A DNA stretch of 64,000 nucleotides from the NCBI GenBank assembly GCA_026415155.1, contig JAOAHQ010000034.1, positions 1 to 64,000 on the forward strand, given 5' to 3'. Positions within the stretch are counted from its first letter, which is position 1, and each line of letters starts with the position of its first letter. This document shows positions 56,646 to 64,000 of the stretch, piece after piece. The DNA is from Rhodocyclaceae bacterium (GTDB taxonomy: Bacteria > Pseudomonadota > Gammaproteobacteria > Burkholderiales > Rhodocyclaceae). The notes beneath the pieces are model-generated. The model saw only the letters and a list, made by a program, of their open reading frames with translations, did no database searches and was not told the origin of the DNA. A program made the translations under genes and the position numbers.

Positions 56646-59210
56646 ATGCGCATCCGCAACTTCATTCTGGCCACCTCGGCGGCCGTGGCCGTTGGGTTCT
56701 TCGCCCTGAGCTACTACACGCTGGGGCGGGTGCTCGAACATTCAGTGCGCCGTAATGCCGAACAATCGGCCGATGCGCTGGCGCAGACGACCTTCGCGGC
56801 GATGTATCAGGTGATGAGCACCGGCTGGCGGCGCGCCCAGGCCGAGGCCTTCATCGCCTCGGTGGCCGAGGCGGCGGGCCGCGGCACGCCGACCACGCTC
56901 AACATCTACCGCGGGCCGGTGGTCGAGGCCGACTACAAGAAGATCGAGCAGCCGCCCTTCGATGCGCGCATCGAGGAAGTGTTCGCGACGGCGAAGCCCT
57001 TGCGCGAGGCGCCGGCCGGCGGCGTGCGCTTCCTGATGCCGCTTGTCGCGAACGAGCGCTGCCTGCGCTGCCACGATGCGGCGCAGGAAGGCGACGTGCT
57101 GGGCGTCATCGAGGTCAAGCAAGACTTTGGGCCGCTCTTGGCAGAGTCGCGGCGCGACTTTTTGCTCTGGATGGCGGGCTTGTCGCCCCTCCTCATGCTG
57201 GCAGCGGCTTTCGCGGTCTGGCGGGTGAGCCAGCGCATCGAGCGTTCGATCGCCGGTGTCGCCGAGTCGATCGCCGAGGTCGATGCCGTCGCCGATCTCA
57301 AGCACCTGCAGCTGCTGCGCCACGATCCAGGCTTCGAGGAATTCGAACGCCTTCTGCTCAGGCTCGATGTGCTCGTCGCCAAGCTGCGCGCAGTCGCGGT
57401 CGACAAAGACGTGCTGCAGTTTGAGATCGGCTTGCTCGAAAAATTCGTCATCACCTCCGAGGTGGTGCGCGACTGGGGCGAATACATCGCGCGGCTGCTT
57501 GCCGACATCAACCAGGTGATGACGACCCACATGCTGTTCTCGGTGTTCCAGGTCGATGACGAAGTGTTCGACCTCGAGCTCTTCTGGTTCAAGACGCCGA
57601 CCGAGGAGACACGCGCAATGGTCGAGCGCCATGTGCGCAGCGTCATTCAGACCGAGCGCCTCTCCGAGCTCGCCCAGGTGAGCTTGCATCACCATTACCC
57701 CACCGCCGGCGGCGAGCCGATCGCGCTCGACGAGCGGGATGTCGCGCTGCATACCAAAACCTTGATCGTCGATCATCCAAAGATTGGCGGCATCGTCGGC
57801 ATCGGCGTCAATGCCGAGGCGGTCGAGGACGATACGCTGCGGCTCGTCATGGACAGCATCCTGTCGACGATGCTCAACGTCGTCGGCTCGGTCAAGGCGA
57901 TCCACAAATACACGCGCGACATGGAGTATTACGCGACGCGCGATCCGCTTACCGATCTCTACAACCGCCGCGTGTTCTGGGAGCTCTTCGAATACGAGGT
58001 TTCGCGCGCCACCCGGCACGGCTATCAGTTCGCGCTGCTCGTCATCGATCTCGACAATTTCAAGCTCGTCAACGACAACTACGGCCATGCCATCGGCGAT
58101 CGCTATCTGCAGGCCATCGCCCATGCCATCAGAAGCATCCTGCGGCCCGGCGACGTCTTCGCGCGCTACGGCGGCGACGAATTCGTGCTGATCCTGCCCG
58201 ATACCACGCAGCCCGCGGCAGCGACGGTCGGCCAGCGCCTGCTCGACACCGTCAGTGCGCTGCGCCTCGAAGTCGAGGAAGGCCCGCCGATCACTGGCAG
58301 CGTCTCGATCGGGCTCGCTGTCTTCCCCTTGCATGCCAACAACGCCAAGGACTTGTTCCTCTTCGCCGACAACATGATGTACAAGGCCAAGCAGGCCGGC
58401 AAGCAGCAGGTCGGCATTCCGAGTGAAGAAGAGGTCGCCGAAGTGTTCCGCGACATGACGGCGACCACCGTGCAGGTCGTCAACGCCGTCAATGAGGGCC
58501 GCATCGTGCCCTTCTTCCAGCCCATCCTCGACATCCGCGCCAATCGCATCGTCGCCTTCGAGGTGCTCTCGCGCCTTTCATTCGAGGGACAGCACATCGA
58601 GGCCGGCCGCTTCATCGAATACGCCGAGAAGGCCGGCGTCATCCATCGCCTCGATATCATGGTCATGGAACAGGCGCTCGCCGCTGCTGCGGCGGCGCAG
58701 TTTTCCGGCTACATCTTCCTCAACCTCTCGCCGCGTGCGCTGGCGCTCGCCGACTTCCTCACCATGCTCAAGCGCACCATCAACGCCTGCGGCCTGCGGC
58801 CGGGCCAGATCGTCTTCGAGATCACCGAGCGCGACACCGTCAAGAACATCGTCTTGCTCGAGCGCCTGATTGCCGAGCTCAAGCTCGAAGGCTGCAAGCT
58901 CGCCATCGACGACTTCGGCTCTGGCTTCTCTTCCTTCCAGTATCTGCGCCGCTTCCCCGTCGATTTCCTCAAGATCGAGGGCGACTTCGTCGTCAACATC
59001 CTCGACAACCCGCGCGATCGCGCCTTTGTCGAGACGATCTGGAAACTCGCCGCCGATCTCGGCATCCAGGTCATCGCCGAACACGTCGAGGACGAAGGCG
59101 TGCTCGAGGCCTTGCGCGGCATCGGCGTCGACCTGGCGCAGGGCTATTTCGTGGGCCGGCCCGAGCGCGTGCTCGGCGAGAAGCTCCGTTTTCCGCTGGC
59201 CGAAGGATGA
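56646..59210 (+). CDS. GGDEF/EAL protein with periplasmic heme-binding (DUF3365/Tll0287-like) sensor
   Basis: CLRCH in the sensor, YGGDEFVLIL, FEVLSRL and IDDFGSGFSS. Confidence 0.85.
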   Translation: MRIRNFILATSAAVAVGFFALSYYTLGRVLEHSVRRNAEQSADALAQTTFAAMYQVMSTGWRRAQAEAFIASVAEAAGRGTPTTLNIYRGPVVEADYKKIEQPPFDARIEEVFATAKPLREAPAGGVRFLMPLVANERCLRCHDAAQEGDVLGVIEVKQDFGPLLAESRRDFLLWMAGLSPLLMLAAAFAVWRVSQRIERSIAGVAESIAEVDAVADLKHLQLLRHDPGFEEFERLLLRLDVLVAKLRAVAVDKDVLQFEIGLLEKFVITSEVVRDWGEYIARLLADINQVMTTHMLFSVFQVDDEVFDLELFWFKTPTEETRAMVERHVRSVIQTERLSELAQVSLHHHYPTAGGEPIALDERDVALHTKTLIVDHPKIGGIVGIGVNAEAVEDDTLRLVMDSILSTMLNVVGSVKAIHKYTRDMEYYATRDPLTDLYNRRVFWELFEYEVSRATRHGYQFALLVIDLDNFKLVNDNYGHAIGDRYLQAIAHAIRSILRPGDVFARYGGDEFVLILPDTTQPAAATVGQRLLDTVSALRLEVEEGPPITGSVSIGLAVFPLHANNAKDLFLFADNMMYKAKQAGKQQVGIPSEEEVAEVFRDMTATTVQVVNAVNEGRIVPFFQPILDIRANRIVAFEVLSRLSFEGQHIEAGRFIEYAEKAGVIHRLDIMVMEQALAAAAAAQFSGYIFLNLSPRALALADFLTMLKRTINACGLRPGQIVFEITERDTVKNIVLLERLIAELKLEGCKLAIDDFGSGFSSFQYLRRFPVDFLKIEGDFVVNILDNPRDRAFVETIWKLAADLGIQVIAEHVEDEGVLEALRGIGVDLAQGYFVGRPERVLGEKLRFPLAEG

Positions 59211-60457
59211 CGGACGCTGCCGACAAGCTCGCCAGCGCGCGCACGCGGCTCATCCTCGATCAGCCCTTCCTCGGCGCGCTGGTGCTGCGCCTGCCCTTGA
59301 AACCCGCCCACTGGTGCCGCACCACGGCGACCGATGCGCGCACGCTCTACTACAACCCGCGCTGGATCGAGCGCCTCTCGGGCCCGCAGGTCGAATTCGC
59401 GCTCGCTCACGAGGCGCTCCACTGCGCGCTCGGCCACTTTGCGCGGCGCGGCCATCGTCAGCAGCGCAAGTGGGACTTAGCTTGCGATCTGGCGATCAAT
59501 CCGCTGCTCGTCGATGCCGGGCTCAGGCCTCCGCCCGAGGCCCTCGTGATCGATCTTTATCGCGGCATGGCGGCCGAGGAGATCTACCCCTGCCTCGATG
59601 ACAGCCTCACCGAAAGCCAAATGATGGACGAGCATCTGTGGGACGGCGACGAGGGCGGGCGGGGGGAAGCGGGCAGCGCAGGCGCGGGCGGCGGCAAGGC
59701 CGGCGGACAGGAGGCCGAAAATGAAGGTAGTGGCGGCGCAACGCCGGCCAAAGTCGGCGCTGGCGAGACGGCAGGGATGGGCGCGGATGCGCCCCCCGCC
59801 CCTTTGCGCGCCCAGGAAAAAGAGCGCTTGCAAAGGCAGTGGCAGCGCCATCTTGCCGCCGCCGCGCAGCGCGCGCGCGAGGCGGGCAAGCTCTCCGGCG
59901 AACTGGCGCGTCTTGCTGAAGCGGCGCTTGCGCATCAGGTTTCCTGGCGTGCGCTCCTGGCGCAGTTCTTCGCCCAGGCAGCGCGCGACGACTACAGCTG
60001 GCAGCGGCCCGCGCGCCGCAGCGAAGGAAAAAACGGCGAGGCGATCTGGCCGAGCCTATCGAGCCGCATGGGCGACATCCATGTCGCGCTCGATGTCTCC
60101 GGCTCGGTGACGGAGGCCGATCTCGCGGATTTCCTCGGCGAATTGAATGCCTTGAAAGGCAGCCTGCCGGTGCGCATCACGCTCTTTGCCTGCGATAGCG
60201 ATCTTGCCGCCGGCGCGCCCTGGGTGTTCGAGCCGTGGCAGCCGCTCATCCTGCCGCGCCACTTCGCCGGCGGGGGCGGCACCTCGTTCCTGCCCGTCTT
60301 CGAATGGATCGAGCGGCAGGGGGCGCGCCCCGACGCGCTCGTCTATTTCACCGATGCCGAAGGCGAGTTTCCCAGGCAGCCGCCCAACTTTCCGGTGCTC
60401 TGGCTCGTCAAGGGCAAGGCGCCGGTGCCCTGGGGACGGCGCGTGCAGCTCAATTGA
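59207..60457 (+). CDS. DUF2201-type vWA/metallopeptidase-like protein
   Basis: LAHEALHCALGHFARRGH and MIDAS VALDVSGSV; ATGA overlap with upstream gene. Confidence 0.8.
   Translation: MTDAADKLASARTRLILDQPFLGALVLRLPLKPAHWCRTTATDARTLYYNPRWIERLSGPQVEFALAHEALHCALGHFARRGHRQQRKWDLACDLAINPLLVDAGLRPPPEALVIDLYRGMAAEEIYPCLDDSLTESQMMDEHLWDGDEGGRGEAGSAGAGGGKAGGQEAENEGSGGATPAKVGAGETAGMGADAPPAPLRAQEKERLQRQWQRHLAAAAQRAREAGKLSGELARLAEAALAHQVSWRALLAQFFAQAARDDYSWQRPARRSEGKNGEAIWPSLSSRMGDIHVALDVSGSVTEADLADFLGELNALKGSLPVRITLFACDSDLAAGAPWVFEPWQPLILPRHFAGGGGTSFLPVFEWIERQGARPDALVYFTDAEGEFPRQPPNFPVLWLVKGKAPVPWGRRVQLN
59750..59772 (-). repeat. Dispersed 23-bp motif copy: GCCGTCTCGCCAGCGCCGACTTT
   Basis: In linker of the DUF2201 gene. 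Confidence 0.85.
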
Positions 60458-60557
60458 GGCTCTGGCGAAAGCAATAGGCGAGGCCGCTTCGGGTATCCTA
60501 CGCGGCTTTACCGCTCAAGAACGGGGCAAGAGACTCCGGCTGATCACGAGGGGGAGC

Positions 60558-63080
60558 ATGGAGGATCCACCGCAGACGCCGATTCCTTATGACGAGCTCG
60601 TCGAACAGCTCGTCGTCGCCGCTTTCGTCATCGATGTCGAGGGGCGCGTCTTGGTGTGGAACCGCGCCTGCGAGGATCTCACCGGCCTGCCGGCCAAGGC
60701 AGTGATCGGCACGCGCGGCCATTGGCGCGCTTTCTACGACCACGAGCGGCCCGTGCTCGCCGATTTGATCGCGCGCGGCGAGACGCATCGCATCGTCGAT
60801 CTCTACGCCCAGGCCGATAGCCACTGCACGATCCACGGCGGCTTGCACGCGGAAAACTGGTGCTCGATGCCGCTTTTGGGCGTGCGGCGCTATCTCTCGA
60901 TCGACGCCGGCCCGATCCGCGATGCTTCCGGCCGCATGGTCGCGGTGGTCGAGACGCTGCGCGACTGGACGGCCTGGAAAACTGCCGAGAGCGAACTGCG
61001 GCTCATCGAATCGGTGTTCGAGAGCGCCTCGGAAGGCATCCTCATCACCGACACCGAGGCGCGCATCGTGCGCGTCAATCCCGCCTTCACCGAGCTCACC
61101 GGTTATGCGCAAGAGGAAGTGCTCGGCAAGCGCCCGTCGTTTCTGCAATCGGGCTTGCATGAGAAGCGCTTCTATGCCGAGCTGTGGCACAGCCTCACGA
61201 CGACGGGCCACTGGCGCGGCGAGATCTGGAACAAGCGCAAGAATGGCGAAATCTATCCAGAGCACCTCGCCATCAATGCGGTGCGCGATGCCGAAGGTCG
61301 CGTGACGCATTACGTCGGCCTCTTTAGCGACATCACGCAGCAAAAGGCCGTCGAGGAGCGCCTCGAGGACATGGCCACCCACGATGCGCTCACCGGCTTG
61401 CCCAACCGCATTGCGCTCTCGCTCAAACTCCATCAGGCGATCGCCGCGGCGCGCGCCCATGATCGCCTCGTCGCCGTCTGCTTCGTCGATCTCGACGGCT
61501 TCAAACCGGTCAATGACACCTGGGGGCACGAGATCGGCGATCGCGTGCTCGTCGAGGTGGCGCAGCGCTTCAAGCAAGCCTTGCGCGCCACCGACACTGT
61601 CGCGCGCATCGGCGGCGACGAGTTCGTCTTGGTGCTCGGCGAATTCCACGACGTCGAGGAGATCGAGTTCGCCTTAAGCCGCATCCTCGAGCACATCCGC
61701 AAGCCGATCGTCGTCGATGATTTGCGCATTGCGATTTCCGCCAGCATCGGCGTCACTGTGCATCCCTTCGACGAATCGGACACCGATACGCTGATCCGCC
61801 ACGCCGACCAGGCGATGTACATCGCCAAGAACCAGGGCCGCAACCACTGGCACATGTACGACATCCATGCCGAGGACGAGGGCCGCCAGATCAACGCGAT
61901 GCTCGCCCGCGTGCGCGAGGGGTTGCAGCATGGCGAATTTAGGCTTTACTACCAGCCCAAGGTGAATCTGCGCGAGGGCCGCATCGTCGGCATGGAGGCC
62001 TTGATCCGCTGGCAGCATCCCGAGCGGGGGCTTGTGCCGCCGGGTGAATTCCTGCCCCAGGTCGAGAACTCGCCCCTGATCGTCGACCTCGGCGAATGGG
62101 TGATCCGCGAGGCGCTCGCCCAAATCGGCCGCTGGCGCGCCGCCGGCCTCGAGATGAAGGTGAGCGTCAATATCGCGGCGCGCCAGTTTCAGCACATCGA
62201 CTTCGTGATGCGCCTGCGCAGCATCCTGGCGCAATACCCCGAGGTGCCGCCGCAGCTCCTCGAGATCGAGGTGCTCGAAAGCACCGCGCTCGACGACGTC
62301 GAGAGCGTGCGCGCCATCGTGCTCGCCTGCCAGGAGCTCGGCGTCGATTTCGCGCTCGATGACTTCGGCACCGGCTATTCGACGCTCACTTACTTGAAGC
62401 GCCTGCCGGCGCGCGAGCTCAAGATCGACCAAAGCTTCATCCGCGACATGCTCGAAGACAAAGAAGACCTCGCGCTCGTCGAAGGCGTCATCGGGCTTGC
62501 CTCGGTGTTCAAGATGGGCGTCGTCGCCGAAGGGGTCGAGACCCTGCAGCACGGCATCGTGCTGATGCGCATCGGCTGCGACGTCGTGCAGGGCTACTAC
62601 ATCGCCAAACCGATGCCGGCCGAGCGCGTGGCGGGCTGGTGCGCCGGCTTCCAGCCCAATCCGCTCTGGGCGCAATGGGCCATTCCCTGGGATCGCACCC
62701 ATCTGCCGCTCGTGCTTGCCGAGTATGACCACCTCAAGTGGGTGCAGCGGCTCGCGGCCGCGCTCGACGATGCGACGATCGAGCTGCCCGCGCCTGACGA
62801 AATTGCCAATCCGCATGTCTGCCGCTTCGGCCAGTGGTATGACCACGACGGCCGCCGGCAGTATGGCGAGCTCGCCGCCTTCCGCGCCATCGCGCCGTTG
62901 CACGAGCGCGTCCATCGGCTCGCCGTCGAGATCATCCGGCTGCGCGATCTCGGCGAGATCGAGGCGGCGCGCGTCTTTGTCACCGAGCTCAATGCCACCA
63001 AGGACGCCATCGTGGGGCTCCTTGGCGTGCTGCATGGCGCCTTGCTTAAGCAGCGGCCGGCTGCTGGGCTTGCGTCCTGA
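60558..63080 (+). CDS. PAS-PAS-GGDEF-EAL protein with C-terminal CZB-like zinc-binding domain
   Basis: IGGDEFVLVL, MEALIRWQHP, DDFGTGYSTL; C-terminal CRFGQWYDHDG...H...H. Confidence 0.85.
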   Translation: MEDPPQTPIPYDELVEQLVVAAFVIDVEGRVLVWNRACEDLTGLPAKAVIGTRGHWRAFYDHERPVLADLIARGETHRIVDLYAQADSHCTIHGGLHAENWCSMPLLGVRRYLSIDAGPIRDASGRMVAVVETLRDWTAWKTAESELRLIESVFESASEGILITDTEARIVRVNPAFTELTGYAQEEVLGKRPSFLQSGLHEKRFYAELWHSLTTTGHWRGEIWNKRKNGEIYPEHLAINAVRDAEGRVTHYVGLFSDITQQKAVEERLEDMATHDALTGLPNRIALSLKLHQAIAAARAHDRLVAVCFVDLDGFKPVNDTWGHEIGDRVLVEVAQRFKQALRATDTVARIGGDEFVLVLGEFHDVEEIEFALSRILEHIRKPIVVDDLRIAISASIGVTVHPFDESDTDTLIRHADQAMYIAKNQGRNHWHMYDIHAEDEGRQINAMLARVREGLQHGEFRLYYQPKVNLREGRIVGMEALIRWQHPERGLVPPGEFLPQVENSPLIVDLGEWVIREALAQIGRWRAAGLEMKVSVNIAARQFQHIDFVMRLRSILAQYPEVPPQLLEIEVLESTALDDVESVRAIVLACQELGVDFALDDFGTGYSTLTYLKRLPARELKIDQSFIRDMLEDKEDLALVEGVIGLASVFKMGVVAEGVETLQHGIVLMRIGCDVVQGYYIAKPMPAERVAGWCAGFQPNPLWAQWAIPWDRTHLPLVLAEYDHLKWVQRLAAALDDATIELPAPDEIANPHVCRFGQWYDHDGRRQYGELAAFRAIAPLHERVHRLAVEIIRLRDLGEIEAARVFVTELNATKDAIVGLLGVLHGALLKQRPAAGLAS

Positions 63081-63145
63081 CGAAACCCTGCTCTTGGCAG
63101 GGGCATGAACGGCTTCGCGGCGGCGAGCGGTATCATCCGCTGACG

Positions 63146-64000
63146 ATGGCCGCTGTCGAACTCACGCCCGAAGATGCCTTGCGTTTGAATGTCCTCTTGG
63201 CCGGCGAGGTGCTCGCCGTCAAGATCGACGAGGGCGCGCGCGTGCTTTTGGGGCTCACGCCGCGCGGCGAGGCGAAGGTGCCGCTCAATCCTGTCGGGCG
63301 GCCGGAGCGCTATTTCCAGCGCGTGCGCGAACTCTTGGGCGGCCACGCGCTCGGCTCGCCAGGCGGCTATCCCGTGCATTTGCGGCGCTGGACGCGCATG
63401 GGTCATGCCGAGCCGCAGAAGCTCGAAGCCTTCCTGAAGCTCGGCGAGCCCGAGGCGGTGCTCGCCGTCGCCCATGCGCCGACCTTGACCGATGAGCTCG
63501 CGCGGCGCGTCTGGTGGGCGCTGCCCACGCCCGAGGTCGCTCAGGTCATGCTCGCTCATCCGGCGGTGCGCGCGGGACGGATGGGCCGCGTGCTCGTGGC
63601 GGCGCTCATCGAACACCTGCCCTTCGAAGCCGAACCGATTGCGGCGATGCACCTCGTGCGCGGCCTGCTGGCGAGCGGCCTCATGACGGAAGAGGAGCGC
63701 GCCGCCCTGTGGGCGAAGGCCAAGCGCCGGCCGCACTATCTGATCGGTTTTCTCGAATACCTGCCCGAGGATCTGCCGCCCGAAGCGCCGCTGCCGCCGC
63801 TTCCCAACCTGCCCGACACGCCGGCGGCGCGGCTACTTGAGCGCTGCCGCAGCGGCGTGGGACAGGCCTGGCTCCATGCGGCGGAAATCGCGCTCGATCG
63901 GCCGCCTGCGCACGAGGCGGTCTATCGGCTGCTCGATTTGATCGGTCAGTATTTCGCTGCCGGGCGTGAGGCAAGCGCGAGTCTTAACGACTATCCCGCC
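63146..64000 (+). CDS. dsrS: DsrS-like protein (runs off window)
   Basis: ELTPEDALRLNVLLAGEVLAVKIDEG...GEAKVPLNPVGR...LGSPGGYPVHLRRWTRMG; recognised from memory of the DsrS family. Confidence 0.6.
   Translation, partial: MAAVELTPEDALRLNVLLAGEVLAVKIDEGARVLLGLTPRGEAKVPLNPVGRPERYFQRVRELLGGHALGSPGGYPVHLRRWTRMGHAEPQKLEAFLKLGEPEAVLAVAHAPTLTDELARRVWWALPTPEVAQVMLAHPAVRAGRMGRVLVAALIEHLPFEAEPIAAMHLVRGLLASGLMTEEERAALWAKAKRRPHYLIGFLEYLPEDLPPEAPLPPLPNLPDTPAARLLERCRSGVGQAWLHAAEIALDRPPAHEAVYRLLDLIGQYFAAGREASASLNDYPA

Noticed and set aside
1-64000. tRNA/rRNA genes, prophage, IS elements
   Set aside because: Looked for by eye; no recognisable cloverleaf, rRNA, transposase, integrase or phage structural gene, though a tRNA scan could not be run.

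Overview
GC-rich window (no GC count computed) from a probable chemolithoautotrophic, sulfur-oxidising betaproteobacterium-like chromosome. This lifestyle is inferred from cbbO/cbbY/aldolase at the left edge, a DsrS-like gene at the right edge, three SulP anion transporters and two carbonic-anhydrase-type genes. Coding density is high, and I recognised no tRNA, rRNA, CRISPR array, prophage or transposase. Main blocks: (i) 0-26 kb, inorganic-carbon/anion transport: CbbO, CbbY, aldolase-Dabb fusion, PsiE, SulP-USP, SLC13/DASS plus CBS protein, SulP, gamma-CA, sigma54 activator and histidine kinase, USP-like, SulP, a six-gene hydrogenase-4/complex-I-like membrane complex, and a convergent CsoSCA/beta-CA-like protein; (ii) 26-36 kb: Mla-type ABC ATPase, Fe-ADH, SPFH-DUF4178-DUF350-spermidine-synthase-FAD oxidase locus; (iii) 36-48 kb: hybrid kinase, FNR, CzcCBA-type RND efflux, SHP/diheme cytochrome/cytochrome b operon; (iv) 48-64 kb: MCP, QseBC-like pair, MazEF, ChrA, HTH-ferredoxin-reductase fusion, MoxR, two GGDEF/EAL proteins, DUF2201, DsrS-like. 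The two strongest candidates for something undescribed are: (A) a dispersed bipartite 23-bp motif, GCCGTC-NNN-CCAGCGCCGA-NTTT, with about 16 good copies in 64 kb, both intergenic and inside genes, three of them overlapping a stop codon with identical geometry; and (B) a possibly sigma54-controlled cluster joining a SulP transporter, an Ehr-type complex that has lost its NiFe-site cysteines, and a divergent carbonic anhydrase, which could be an inorganic-carbon uptake system. All calls come from reading sequence only; no searches were run.
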